From Polaromonas sp047303325 (lineage in GTDB: Bacteria; Pseudomonadota; Gammaproteobacteria; Burkholderiales; Burkholderiaceae_C): DNA of 64,000 bases. Under the pieces are notes generated by a model. That model was not told where the DNA came from. It worked only from the letters and a program-made list of their open reading frames with translations, and did not search any database. The DNA is taken from positions 1-64,000 of the forward strand of contig NZ_JBKBEX010000027.1 of the NCBI RefSeq assembly GCF_047303325.1, given 5' to 3'. The position numbers and the translations under genes were made by a program. Below, piece after piece: positions 16,020 through 24,896 of this stretch (its first letter is position 1; each line of letters opens with the position of its first letter).

Positions 16020-16250
16020 ATGGCTCCCAAAGACAAGCGTGAAAAAGGCAGCACCGCGCTCGACCAGATTCGCGCTTCGCTCAGGAATTTTTTGCGAGTC
16101 AGGGACTTGCAGGAAAAGCTGGCCCCGCACGGCACGGAAGAACCCGGCCGGCCGCTCGCGAGTGATGAGCTGAAGCACTGGCGGGATTCACTCGGCGAGG
16201 ACAGCCGCACACGGTCGCGGGCCAAGCCACGTGGCGGCAAGAAGGATTAA
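16020..16250 (+). CDS. Small basic protein, unknown
   Basis: A 76-residue, highly charged protein with lysine- and arginine-rich ends (MAPKDKREKG and RSRAKPRGGKKD) around a helical middle (LDQIRASLRNFLRVRDLQEKL). No ribosome site is obvious. A longer frame lies on the opposite strand (15863-16240), but its arginine- and serine-rich composition looks like a shadow. The gene is plausible, not certain. Confidence 0.45.
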   Translation: MAPKDKREKGSTALDQIRASLRNFLRVRDLQEKLAPHGTEEPGRPLASDELKHWRDSLGEDSRTRSRAKPRGGKKD

Positions 16251-16317
16251 ATCCCGCCGGGCCTCAAGCCCACTCCGACACGCACAGCGCGCAGCCCCGA
16301 GGTTGGTAGCCAATCTT

Positions 16318-16614
16318 CTAGCTGGGGCGAACCTTTTGGGCTCTTTTGATGGAAGGCCCGACCAACAGCAATAACAGGATCGGCGGGAAGATACACACGG
16401 CGAGAATCCGCGCGAAACTCACGTTGCTGAACCAACAGCGCAATGCCACAGCCATCCAGCCTATCGCGCCCATCAGGACAAACACAATCGTGATCTTGAA
16501 GAAAAAGAACGCGAAAAGAAGCCCTAGGCCCAGCGCCAGCACAGCAACACCGACGTACACATCGGTATCCTTGCGCTCGACGGGTCCCCGTCGTTCAGAC
16601 GCGCTCAAGCCCAC
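16318..16614 (-). CDS. Small three-helix membrane protein, unknown
   Basis: A 98-residue protein with three hydrophobic segments (about residues 19-40, 41-60 and 70-88) and a basic C-terminus. It starts with a GTG that overlaps the end of lolD by 10 bases, so it is probably translated from the lol transcript. The terminal basic stretch IKRAQKVRPS suggests a cytoplasmic C-terminus. No family is recognised, and a role in lipoprotein export is not implied by position alone. Confidence 0.6.
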   Translation of the reverse strand: MGLSASERRGPVERKDTDVYVGVAVLALGLGLLFAFFFFKITIVFVLMGAIGWMAVALRCWFSNVSFARILAVCIFPPILLLLLVGPSIKRAQKVRPS

Positions 16615-17393
16615 TCCGATAGCCTCCCCGACACCAGCCTGAACCGCCGCCCGCAGCGCGAGGCCAGCGCCTCATCATGCGTGACCAGCACAAAGGTCGT
16701 GCCGAAATCACGCGCAAGTTTCAGCATCAGTTCAAACACACCGTCGGCCGTGGAACGGTCCAGGTTGCCGGTGGGTTCGTCGGCCAGCACGCAGGCTGGT
16801 TGTGTGACCAGGGCGCGCGCAATCGCCACGCGTTGGCGTTCGCCGCCTGAGAGTTCGGCGGGGCGGTGGTGGATTCGGTCCTTGAGGCCGACTGCCGCCA
16901 GCATCTCGGTGGCGATGCGCGACGACTCGGCGGGCGCCTGGCGGCGTATCCACAGGGGCATGGCGACGTTGTCGAGGGCGCTGAATTCGGGCAGCAGGTG
17001 GTGGAACTGGTAGACAAAACCTAAATGCTGGTTGCGCAAGTCGCCTTGCTGCTGGGGCGACAAGGCCGACAGCACTTTTCCTTTGAGCTCCACCTGGCCG
17101 CTGGTGGGTGCGTCCAGGCCGCCCATCAGGTGCAGCAGCGTGCTTTTGCCGGAGCCCGAGGCGCCGACGATGGCGAGCGTTTCGCCGGCGTGGACTTGCA
17201 GGTCTACGCCGTGCAGGACCGTGAGGTCTATGCGGCCTTCGTGGAAGCGTTTGGTGAGGGCTTGGGCTTTCAAGACGACTTCGCCCTGGGTTTGCGGCCG
17301 CTGGCCCTCACCCCTGCCCTCTCCCGAGGGGAGAGGGAGTGAATCCCCGAGGAGTGAAGAAGCGGAAGCTGGGCTCATGGTTTGGTCATTCAT
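16605..17393 (-). CDS. lolD: LolD, lipoprotein-releasing ABC transporter ATPase
   Basis: A 262-residue ABC ATPase with Walker A VGASGSGKST, signature LSGGERQRVAIARAL, Walker B VLADEPTGNLD and the H-loop VTHDE. With the LolC-type permease it extracts mature lipoproteins from the inner membrane and passes them to LolA. It overlaps the permease gene by eight bases. The N-terminus is about 35 residues longer than usual: residues 18-31 (DSLPLPSGEGRGEG) are encoded by an intergenic-type CCCTCTCCC repeat (17305-17340). A start after this segment is possible in principle, but no good ATG precedes VLKAQALTKRF. Confidence 0.93.
   Translation of the reverse strand: MNDQTMSPASASSLLGDSLPLPSGEGRGEGQRPQTQGEVVLKAQALTKRFHEGRIDLTVLHGVDLQVHAGETLAIVGASGSGKSTLLHLMGGLDAPTSGQVELKGKVLSALSPQQQGDLRNQHLGFVYQFHHLLPEFSALDNVAMPLWIRRQAPAESSRIATEMLAAVGLKDRIHHRPAELSGGERQRVAIARALVTQPACVLADEPTGNLDRSTADGVFELMLKLARDFGTTFVLVTHDEALASRCGRRFRLVSGRLSEWA
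17305..17340. repeat. CCCTCTCCC-type palindromic repeat inside lolD
   Basis: CCCTGCCCTCTCCCGAGGGG and AGAGGGAG form an inverted repeat (CCCTCTCCC / GGGGAGAGGG). It matches a short repeat that I know as common between genes in Burkholderiales. Here it is translated as the N-terminal PSGEGRGEG of LolD. Confidence 0.7.
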
Positions 17394-18645
17394 AGCGGAG
17401 AGCCTCCGCCGGGTTCACGCGGCTGGCGCGCCAGCTCGGGTAGATGGTGGCCAAAAAGGACAGCAGCAGGGAGATGACAACGATGGGCATGATGTCGGCG
17501 TATTGCGGTTCGCTGGGCATGCGGCTGATCAGGTAGATGTCTTTGGGCAAAAAGCTGGCGTTGAGCGCGCGTTCGATCGCCGGCACGATGACGTCGATGT
17601 TGAAGGCAATGCCCAGGCCCAGCAGCAGGCCCGAGAGCGTGCCGATCACGCCGACCAGCGCGCCCTGCACCATGAAGATTTTCATGATGCTTTTCGGGCT
17701 GGAGCCCAGGGTGCGCAAAATCGCGATGTCGGCGCGCTTGTCGGTGACCGTCATGACCAGGGTGCTGACCAGATTGAAGGCGGCCACCGCGACGATGAGC
17801 GTGAGGATGATGAACATCATGCGTTTTTCGAGCTGCACGGCGGCGAACCAGGTCTTGTTCTGGCGCGTCCAGTCGCGTATCAGCAGGTCGCCGCTCAGCG
17901 TGCGCGACAGCTCCAGCGCCACTTCGCGCGCCTGGTGCAAGTCCTTCAGGCGTATGCGTATGCCGGTCGGGCCTTCGAGGCGGAAGATTTTTGCGGCGTC
18001 GTCCTGGTGCATCATGACCAGGGCCGAGTCGTATTCATAGTGGCCGGAGTCAAAAGTGCCGACCACCGTCATCTGCTTCAAGCGCGGCACCACGCCGGCC
18101 GGGGTGACCTGGCCGCTGGGCGCGATCAGGGTGACGGTGTCGCCCTCGCGCACGCCCATGGCGCGGGCCAGCTCGCCGCCCAGCACCACGCCGAACTGGC
18201 CGGGCACCAGTTTGGCCAGCGTGGGCGCCGAGGTGACGGCGAGGTCGGTGACCTGGCCTTCAAGGGCGGGGTCTATGCCGCGCACCAGCGTGCCCTTCAT
18301 GTCTTCACCGCGCGCAAGCAGGGCCTGGGCCGCGACAAAAGTGGCGGCGCCCGTGACCTGGGGGTTGGCCTTGATTTCGGCGAGGGTTTTGGCCGGATCG
18401 GGCAGCGCGACGCCGCCCGGGGCGAAGACCTCGATATGGGAGATCACGCCCAGCATGCGGTCGCGCACTTCCTTCTGGAAGCCGTTCATCACGCTGAGCA
18501 CAATGATGAGGGCGGCGACGCCGAGCGCGATACCCAGCATGGAGACACCCGAGATAAAAGAGATAAAACCGTTGCGCCGGGTGGCGCGGCCGGCGCGGGT
18601 GTAGCGCCAGCCGAGAATCAGCTCATAGGGGATTTGCATACTCAT
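17386..18645 (-). CDS. lolC: LolC/LolE-type lipoprotein-releasing permease
   Basis: A 419-residue membrane protein. One N-terminal helix (about residues 20-45) is followed by a large periplasmic MacB-like domain (about 45-265) and three C-terminal helices (about 270-400), the standard LolC/E topology. The C-terminus PSWRASRVNPAEALRYE is the coupling/terminal motif shared by this family. Only one permease gene is present with lolD, so the transporter may be a LolF-type homodimer or its partner may lie elsewhere. ATG codons at 18645 and 18639 are both possible starts; upstream in-frame codons extend into a basic stretch without a ribosome site. Confidence 0.92.
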   Translation of the reverse strand: MSMQIPYELILGWRYTRAGRATRRNGFISFISGVSMLGIALGVAALIIVLSVMNGFQKEVRDRMLGVISHIEVFAPGGVALPDPAKTLAEIKANPQVTGAATFVAAQALLARGEDMKGTLVRGIDPALEGQVTDLAVTSAPTLAKLVPGQFGVVLGGELARAMGVREGDTVTLIAPSGQVTPAGVVPRLKQMTVVGTFDSGHYEYDSALVMMHQDDAAKIFRLEGPTGIRIRLKDLHQAREVALELSRTLSGDLLIRDWTRQNKTWFAAVQLEKRMMFIILTLIVAVAAFNLVSTLVMTVTDKRADIAILRTLGSSPKSIMKIFMVQGALVGVIGTLSGLLLGLGIAFNIDVIVPAIERALNASFLPKDIYLISRMPSEPQYADIMPIVVISLLLSFLATIYPSWRASRVNPAEALRYE

Positions 18646-18717
18646 CAAGCGGGTGCCCGCGCGGCGGCGGCTGCGTTTTTTTGGAGGACCCATTGTGGCA
18701 TCCCGGACAATAGCCCC

Positions 18718-19737
18718 ATGTCAGCCAATTCCTCCACCCCTTTCACCGGGCCGCAACTGCTGCTGCCCTTCGCGGCCTGCGGCGCGGAGGCCTGGCTGCC
18801 GGCGATGAAAGCACTGCCGGCCGACAGCACACGCAACATGGCCCAGCTGCTCAAGGGCATGAAGTCAGTGCACACTGATGAGGCCGATACCCACACGCTG
18901 TCGCCGCCGCATGAACGGGCTTTGGCCCGGGCGCTGGGCATCGCGGATTCGGGCACGCCTGACGGCCTGATTCCCTGGGCGGCGCGCGATGCGGCGCTGC
19001 ACCTGCCCGGCAGCACGGGCAAGGCCTGGGCCTGGATCACGCCCTGCCACTGGGCCATGGGCCGCGAGCATGCAACGCTGACGGACCCGGCCGCGCTGGG
19101 CCTGCAAGAGGACGAATCGCACGCCCTGCTGGCGGCAATGCAGCCTTATTTTGAGGGTGACGGCATCACGCTGCACTATGTGCCGGCCCTGGGGCCGGCG
19201 CGCTGGCTGGCCGAAGGCGAGCTGTTTCGCAGCCTGCCCACCGCCTCGCTGGACCGCGTGCTGGGCCGCAATGTGGACCCGTGGCTGCCCAAACAAAACA
19301 AGGACGATTCCGGCGGCACGGCGCGCAAGATCAAGCTGCTGCAAAACGAGATGCAGATGCTGCTTTACACCCATGCGCTCAATGACGAGCGCGCGGCGCG
19401 GCGCGAGTTGCCGGTGAATTCGTTCTGGCCCAGCGGCACGGGTGCGCTGATTGCGGGCTACACGGCTGGCGAAGCGCCAATACCGGCCATGCCGCGCAGC
19501 CTGGCGCAAGCCGTGTTTGCCGACGACTGGGCGGCCTATGCCCAGGCCTGGGCCGCGCTCGATGCGAACGAAATCGCCGCCCTGCTGGCGCGCCAGCGCG
19601 CGGGCGAGACCGTGCGGCTGACGCTGTGCGGTGAGCGCGGCGCGACCACCTTTGAGACGGCGCACCAAGGCCTCTTTGCCAAAATCGCGGCCAGCCTGGC
19701 CCCCACCCCTTTGCTAGCGTTGCTGGAACGGCTGTAA
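18718..19737 (+). CDS. Uncharacterised conserved protein upstream of recJ
   Basis: A 339-residue soluble protein, divergent from lolC. Relatives in Burkholderiales often carry the label phosphoglycerate mutase or are left hypothetical, typically next to recJ as here. I see TPCHWAMGREHATL, NEMQMLLYTH and ELPVNSFWPSGTGAL as likely conserved blocks, but none of the catalytic motifs of either phosphoglycerate mutase family. The alpha-beta character and the position suggest a conserved cellular role rather than an accessory gene. Function unknown. Confidence 0.8.
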   Translation: MSANSSTPFTGPQLLLPFAACGAEAWLPAMKALPADSTRNMAQLLKGMKSVHTDEADTHTLSPPHERALARALGIADSGTPDGLIPWAARDAALHLPGSTGKAWAWITPCHWAMGREHATLTDPAALGLQEDESHALLAAMQPYFEGDGITLHYVPALGPARWLAEGELFRSLPTASLDRVLGRNVDPWLPKQNKDDSGGTARKIKLLQNEMQMLLYTHALNDERAARRELPVNSFWPSGTGALIAGYTAGEAPIPAMPRSLAQAVFADDWAAYAQAWAALDANEIAALLARQRAGETVRLTLCGERGATTFETAHQGLFAKIAASLAPTPLLALLERL

Positions 19738-19787
19738 ACCTCAGCGCCCCGGCACCTCCTCATATATAGAGAGTTTTAAACCCCCTC

Positions 19788-21512
19788 ATGAAAATCCAGG
19801 TACGAGAAGTCCCGCCGCGCAGCGTCTGGGCGCTGCAGCAGGCCGGCATACACCCGCTGCTGGCGCAGCTTTATGCGGCGCGGGGCGTGCATTCGGCCGA
19901 CGAACTTGACGACGGCCTGGGCCGGTTGCTGCCGCCTTCGTCGCTGCGCGGCGCGCTGGAGGCGGCCAGACTGCTGGCCGACGTGATGGCCGCCGGCAAA
20001 AAGATTTGTGTGGTGGCCGATTACGACTGCGATGGCGCGACTGCCTGCGCCGTGGCGCTGCGCGGCCTCGGGCTGCTGGGCGCGCGGGATGTGGGCTACC
20101 TGGTGCCCGACCGCGTGACCGACGGCTACGGCCTGACGCCGCCGATTGCCGAGCGCGTGAAAGCCGGCGGCGCCGACTTGCTGGTCACGGTGGACAACGG
20201 CATTGCCAGCATGGAGGGCGTGGCGCGCGCGCGTGAGCTCGGCATGCGGGTGCTGGTGACCGACCACCACCTGCCGGCGCTGAAAGACGGCCTGGTGGTG
20301 CTGCCCGAGGCCGACGTGATCGTGAACCCCAACCAGCCAGGCTGCACATTTGAAAGCAAGTCGATTGCCGGCGTGGGCGTGATGTTTTATGTGCTGCTGG
20401 CGCTGCGGGCCGAGCTGCGCGCGCGTGGCGTGTTTGATGCGGCCAATCAACCCAAGCTGGATGCCTTGCTGCCTTTGGTGGCACTGGGTACCGTCGCCGA
20501 CGTGGTGAAGCTGGACGCCAATAACCGCCGGCTGGTGGCGCAAGGCTTGAAGCGCATACGCGCCGGCCATTTGCCGGCCGGGTTGGCCGGTTTGTTCAGC
20601 GCGGCGGGCCGCCAGGCGGCCGCGGCCACCACCTTTGACTTTGCCTTTGCGCTGGGCCCGCGCATCAATGCGGCGGGCCGCCTCAGCGACATGACGCTGG
20701 GCATTGAATGCCTGCTGACCGACGACGCGGCGCGCGGCGAAGAGCTCGCCAAGACGCTGGACGGCATCAACCGCGAACGCCGCGACATCGAGGCCGGCAT
20801 GCGCGAGCAGGCGCAGCTGGCGGCCGACGCGATGATCGACGAAGACGAGGAGCCGCCGCCGGCGATCGCGATTTTCGACCCGGAGTTCCATGAGGGTGTG
20901 GTCGGCATCGTCGCTTCACGCGTGAAGGACAAGCTGCACAGGCCGACCTTTGTGTTTGCCGCCAGCCAGGCGCCGGGCAAGGAGCATGAGCTCAAGGGCT
21001 CGGGCCGCTCGATTCCGGGTTTCCATTTGCGCGATGCGCTGGACCTGGTGACCAAGCGCCACCCGGGCGTGCTGCTGCGTTTTGGCGGCCATGCGATGGC
21101 GGCCGGCTGCACCATCGCCGAGGAAAATTTCGAGCTCTTCGAGCAGGCGCTGCAGCAGGTGGCGCATGAATGGCTGGACGCGGCCACGCTGACGCGCCGC
21201 ATGGACACCGACGGCCCGCTGGCGCCCGAATACCGGCGCGCCGACCTGGTCGACACACTGCACAAGGAAGTCTGGGGCCAGGGTTTTGCCGCGCCCACCT
21301 TTAGCGAGGTGGTGGAAGTGGTGTCGCAGCGCCTGGTCGGCGAAAAACACCTGGCGCTCAAGCTCAAGCACCAGGGCCAGCCGGTGGACGGCATCTGGTT
21401 CGGCCATACCGAGACGCTGCCGGCCCGGGTCAAGCTGGCCTTCCGGCTGGACGCCGACGAATGGCAGGGCGTGAAGCGCGTGCGCTTTCTGGTCGAGGGC
21501 GCGGAAATCTGA
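19788..21512 (+). CDS. recJ: RecJ, single-strand-specific 5'-3' exonuclease
   Basis: A 574-residue protein of the DHH phosphoesterase family. The catalytic metal-binding motifs are intact: VVADYDCDGATA (motif I), VDNG (motif II), VTDHHLP (the DHH motif) and, in the DHHA1 part, GGHAMAAGC. The C-terminal OB-like domain runs from about residue 450. RecJ digests 5' ends at gaps and breaks in RecFOR recombination and mismatch repair. It follows the uncharacterised gene by 50 bases with an AT-rich stretch (TATATATAGAG) between, which could be its own promoter. Confidence 0.96.
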   Translation: MKIQVREVPPRSVWALQQAGIHPLLAQLYAARGVHSADELDDGLGRLLPPSSLRGALEAARLLADVMAAGKKICVVADYDCDGATACAVALRGLGLLGARDVGYLVPDRVTDGYGLTPPIAERVKAGGADLLVTVDNGIASMEGVARARELGMRVLVTDHHLPALKDGLVVLPEADVIVNPNQPGCTFESKSIAGVGVMFYVLLALRAELRARGVFDAANQPKLDALLPLVALGTVADVVKLDANNRRLVAQGLKRIRAGHLPAGLAGLFSAAGRQAAAATTFDFAFALGPRINAAGRLSDMTLGIECLLTDDAARGEELAKTLDGINRERRDIEAGMREQAQLAADAMIDEDEEPPPAIAIFDPEFHEGVVGIVASRVKDKLHRPTFVFAASQAPGKEHELKGSGRSIPGFHLRDALDLVTKRHPGVLLRFGGHAMAAGCTIAEENFELFEQALQQVAHEWLDAATLTRRMDTDGPLAPEYRRADLVDTLHKEVWGQGFAAPTFSEVVEVVSQRLVGEKHLALKLKHQGQPVDGIWFGHTETLPARVKLAFRLDADEWQGVKRVRFLVEGAEI

Positions 21513-21549
21513 GTGTTGCCGGTGAGGCACCTCCTCCCCGCCCTCCCCG

Positions 21550-21570
21550 CCTTCCCTTGGCGAGGGAAGG
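21550..21570. terminator. Hairpin between convergent recJ and GST genes
   Basis: CCTTCCC-TTGGCGA-GGGAAGG forms a seven-base-pair stem between the 3' ends of recJ and the convergent transferase gene, followed by GCGCAGG. A near-copy of the unit lies at 28412-28431. There is no long U tract, so termination is likely but not proven; it may simply be a dispersed repeat. Confidence 0.5.
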
Positions 21571-21582
21571 CGCAGGGGGACC

Positions 21583-22296
21583 TCACTGCAGTTCGAACTC
21601 GCCGCCGCGCTCTATCGCGCGCTGGTAGGCGGGCCTGGCGTGTATGCGCGCGAGGAAGTCCATTAAACGCGGCCGGCTTTCGTTGAGCCCGCCGCGCGCG
21701 GCGGCGGCTTCCAGCGGGAAGCTCATTTGGATGTCGGCGCCGCTGAACTCCTTGCCGGCAAACCAGCCGCCCTGGGGCAATGACATTTCAAGAAAGTCCA
21801 GGTGCTGCCTGAGCTGCGGTTCGATAAAGGTCTTCTTGACCTTGCCGGCGATGCCGCGCGCAATCGGCTTCACAAAAAACGGCATGGGCGAATTCTCGAT
21901 CTTGTCGAAGACCAGCTTGAGCAAGAGCGGCGGCATGGCCGAGCCTTCGGCGTAGTGCAGCCAGTAGGTGTAGCGCAGGTGCTCGGGCGTGCCGGCCGGG
22001 GGCGCCAGCCGCCCGGCGCCGTAACGGCCCACCAGGTAATCGATGATGGCGCCCGATTCGGCCAGTGTGAGTTCACCGTCAGTGATGACCGGCGATTTAC
22101 CGAGCGGGTGCACCGCACGCAGCGAAGGCGGGGCGAGCATGGTTTTGGGGTCGCGCTGGTAGCGCTGGATCTCATAGGGCAGGCCCAGCTCCTCCATGAG
22201 CCAGAGGATGCGTTGCGAGCGGGAGTTGTTCAGGTGGTGCAGGGTGATCAAGGGGCGGCTCCGTTGGACATCAGCGATGGACGCATGGTAGGCCAT
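21583..22296 (-). CDS. Glutathione S-transferase family protein
   Basis: A 237-residue protein. The N-terminal thioredoxin fold is clear (ITLHHLNNSRSQRILWLMEELGLPYEI, then PLGKSPVITDGELTLAESGAI, the cis-Pro and ESxAI glutathione-binding motif), followed by an all-helical C-terminal domain. The Ser in NNSRSQ is the likely thiol-activating residue. The family conjugates or reduces with glutathione; the substrate is unknown. The start at 22296 (MAYHAS) is the first ATG giving a normal length, though the conserved part begins about 17 residues later. It is convergent with recJ. Confidence 0.9.
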   Translation of the reverse strand: MAYHASIADVQRSRPLITLHHLNNSRSQRILWLMEELGLPYEIQRYQRDPKTMLAPPSLRAVHPLGKSPVITDGELTLAESGAIIDYLVGRYGAGRLAPPAGTPEHLRYTYWLHYAEGSAMPPLLLKLVFDKIENSPMPFFVKPIARGIAGKVKKTFIEPQLRQHLDFLEMSLPQGGWFAGKEFSGADIQMSFPLEAAAARGGLNESRPRLMDFLARIHARPAYQRAIERGGEFELQ

Positions 22297-22458
22297 GCCG
22301 CACCGCCCTGAAGCCGCCACAGCCGCCACGGCGCGCACCGCGGCCGGCCGCCTTCGCACCCCGCAGGGGCGACCGGGGCACCAGAAACAGGCATTTTGTA
22401 CACAATCTTCTAAAAAATCGCATACAAAGCTGGCACAGGCCTTGCACACAAGGCCGGC

Positions 22459-23514
22459 ATGAACGCCCTTGCCAGCCCCGCGCCCGCCGCCATTGAAGCC
22501 ATCGCGCTGACCAAACGCTATGCGCAGCAGGACAGGCCAGCGGTGGACGGCATCCACCTGCGCATTGCCGGCGGCAGCTACTGCTGCCTGCTGGGACCTT
22601 CGGGCTGCGGCAAAAGCACGACGCTGCGCATGATGGCGGGCCATGAGTCGGTCACCAGCGGCGACATCCTGCTGGAAAACCGCAACATCACCGACCTGCC
22701 GGCCGCCGGCCGGGGCACGGCCATGATGTTCCAGAGCTTCGCGCTGTTCCCGCACCTGTCGGCGCTGGACAACGTGGCCTTCAGCCTCAAGATGAAAGGG
22801 GTGGACAAGGCGGCGCGGCGGCGCCAGGCCCAGGAGCTGCTGGAGCGGGTGGCCATGGGCCACCTGGCCGAACGCAAGCCGGCCGAACTCTCGGGCGGAC
22901 AGCAACAGCGTGTGGCGCTGGCGCGCGCGCTGATCACCCAGCCGCGCGTGCTGCTGCTGGATGAGCCGTTGTCGGCGCTGGACCCGTTTTTGCGCATCCA
23001 GATGCGCGCCGAGCTGCGCCGCTGGCAAAAAGAGCTGGGCCTGACCTTTATCCACGTCACCCATTCGCAGGAAGAAGCGATGGCGCTGGCCGACACCATG
23101 GTGGTGATGAACCACGGCCGCATCGAGCAGCAGGGCTCGCCCCACGAGATCTACAACCGCCCCGCCAGCGAATTCGTGGCGCGCTTCATGGGCGGGCACA
23201 ACGTGCTGGACACGCCGGCGGGCCGCATAGGCGTGCGCACCGACCACATGCGCATCACGCCGGCCGGCGAGGCCGCGCCCGACGCGCCGCACAACCGGCG
23301 CGCCGTGGTCACCGACGTCGAATACCAGGGCACTTATGTGCTGCTGGGCCTGCAGAACCCGGGCGTGTCGCTGAGCGCCAGCAGCACGGCCGAGCTGTCG
23401 GTGATGCTGCCCGAAGCGGCTTTCGCGGCCCGGCCCTATGCACCCGGCGACGCGGTGCAGCTGTCGTGGGCGCCCGAGGCGGCGCACACGCTGCGCGCCG
23501 CGGCTCCGGCCTGA
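22459..23514 (+). CDS. ABC transporter ATPase, polyamine/PotA type
   Basis: A 351-residue ATPase with Walker A LGPSGCGKSTT, signature LSGGQQQRVALARAL, Walker B LLLDEPLSALD and a H-loop in VTHSQEEAMAL. The C-terminal 100 residues form a TOBE-type domain, as in PotA/FbpC ATPases. It is the first gene of a six-gene set: ATPase, binding protein, two permeases, GntR regulator and racemase-like protein. Substrate is probably a small charged organic compound. An ACACAAT/TACACAATC stretch about 60-75 bases upstream may hold the promoter. Confidence 0.93.
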   Translation: MNALASPAPAAIEAIALTKRYAQQDRPAVDGIHLRIAGGSYCCLLGPSGCGKSTTLRMMAGHESVTSGDILLENRNITDLPAAGRGTAMMFQSFALFPHLSALDNVAFSLKMKGVDKAARRRQAQELLERVAMGHLAERKPAELSGGQQQRVALARALITQPRVLLLDEPLSALDPFLRIQMRAELRRWQKELGLTFIHVTHSQEEAMALADTMVVMNHGRIEQQGSPHEIYNRPASEFVARFMGGHNVLDTPAGRIGVRTDHMRITPAGEAAPDAPHNRRAVVTDVEYQGTYVLLGLQNPGVSLSASSTAELSVMLPEAAFAARPYAPGDAVQLSWAPEAAHTLRAAAPA

Positions 23515-23591
23515 CACCGCCCTTGTTTTGTCCACCGTTTTCCAACCGTCCCTTCGCAAGAAGATTTCCACCCCAGCACAGGAGTTTCACC

Positions 23592-24896
23592 ATGTCCGAC
23601 GCCCTTCCTGACCCAAAAGACCCGCAAACCATCGCCGACGGCGCCCCCGCGGGCGGCCTGCCGCGCCGCGCCCTGCTCAAGGGCACGGCGGGCATCCTGG
23701 CCACGGGGATGTTCCCGGCCGTGCATGCGCAGGAAAAAATCGTGTTGCGCTACCTGGGCACCGCGGTGAACCAGGACAAGGCGATCGCCGAAAAATTCAA
23801 GGCCGACACCGGCATCACCATCCAGTACGTGGCCGTCACCACCGACGACGTGACCAAACGCGCGGTGACCGCGCCCAACAGCTTCGACCTGATAGACACC
23901 GAGTACTTCTCGCTCAAGAAGATCGTGCCCACCGGCAACTTGAAGGGCATAGACACCAAAAAGATCAAGAACGCCGACAAGATCACCACGCTGTTCACCA
24001 CCGGCACCGTGGCCGGCAAGGCCGTGGGCGACCAGGGCACGGCGCCCAAGAAGGTGATCTACCTGGAGGGCGAAAAGAGCAAGGTCTTCGCCAAGAGCCC
24101 GACGCAGTTCATGTCGCTGATCCCCACGGTGTACAACGCCGACACGCTGGGCATACGCCCCGACCTCATCAAGCGCCCCATCAATTCCTGGGCCGAGCTG
24201 CTGAACCCCGAGTTCAAGGGCAAGGCCGCGATCCTGAACATCCCTTCCATCGGCATCATGGACGCGGCCATGGTGGTGGAAGCCAAGGGCATCTACAAAT
24301 ACCCGGACAAGGGCAACATGACCAAAAAGGAGATCGACCTCACGATCGCCACGCTGATCGAGGCCAAGAAGGCCGGCCAGTTCCGCGCGCTGTGGAAGGA
24401 CTTCAACGAATCGGTCAACCTGATGGCTTCGGGCGAGGTGGTGATCCAGTCGATGTGGAGCCCCGCCGTGACGGCCGTGCGCACCAAGGGCATCGCCTGC
24501 AACTTCCAGCCGCTCAAGGAAGGCTACCGCGCCTGGGCCGCCGGCTTCGGCCTGCCCGCCACGCTCTCGGGCAAGAAGCTGGACGGCGCCTATGAATTCA
24601 TCAACTGGTTCCTCGACGGCTGGGCCGGCGCCTACCTGAACCGCCAGGGCTATTACAGCGCCGTGCTGGAAACCGCCAAGGCCAAGATGGAAGCCTATGA
24701 GTGGGCCTACTGGATGGAAGGCAAGCCCGCCTCGCAGGACATCAAGAGCCCCACCGGCGACGTGCTGGCCAAGGCCGGCGCGGTGCGCGACGGCGGCAGC
24801 TACGAGGCGCGCATGGGCGGCATCGCCTGCTGGAATGCGGTCATGGATGAGAACAACTACATGGTCCAGAAATGGAATGAGTTCGTCGCGGCCTAG
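23592..24896 (+). CDS. Extracellular solute-binding protein, PotD/family 1 type
   Basis: A 434-residue periplasmic binding protein. Residues 20-45 include a twin arginine (LPRRALLKGTAGILATGMF) and a VHA-QE cleavage site, so export could be by Tat. The mature protein (IVLRYLGTAVNQDKAIAEKF, ... ETAKAKMEAYEWAYWMEG near the C-terminus) has the PotD-like fold of spermidine/putrescine and related binding proteins. A CAGGAG ribosome site precedes the ATG. It is followed by a 230-base repeat-filled gap before the permeases. Confidence 0.9.
   Translation: MSDALPDPKDPQTIADGAPAGGLPRRALLKGTAGILATGMFPAVHAQEKIVLRYLGTAVNQDKAIAEKFKADTGITIQYVAVTTDDVTKRAVTAPNSFDLIDTEYFSLKKIVPTGNLKGIDTKKIKNADKITTLFTTGTVAGKAVGDQGTAPKKVIYLEGEKSKVFAKSPTQFMSLIPTVYNADTLGIRPDLIKRPINSWAELLNPEFKGKAAILNIPSIGIMDAAMVVEAKGIYKYPDKGNMTKKEIDLTIATLIEAKKAGQFRALWKDFNESVNLMASGEVVIQSMWSPAVTAVRTKGIACNFQPLKEGYRAWAAGFGLPATLSGKKLDGAYEFINWFLDGWAGAYLNRQGYYSAVLETAKAKMEAYEWAYWMEGKPASQDIKSPTGDVLAKAGAVRDGGSYEARMGGIACWNAVMDENNYMVQKWNEFVAA

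Noticed and set aside
15863..16240. Minus-strand frame of 125 codons opposite the small basic protein
   Set aside because: Arg/Ser-rich shadow composition and overlap with the end of the zinc-ribbon gene; the plus-strand frame is slightly more protein-like.
17032..19737. Very long plus-strand frame across lolD and lolC
   Set aside because: It covers lolD/lolC on the opposite strand, has a His/Gln/Arg-rich shadow composition, and only its last part (18718-19737) is a real gene.
22300..23571. Minus-strand frame extending the glutathione transferase by over 400 codons
   Set aside because: The extension is antisense to the ABC ATPase gene and has no protein-like features; the transferase starts at about 22296.
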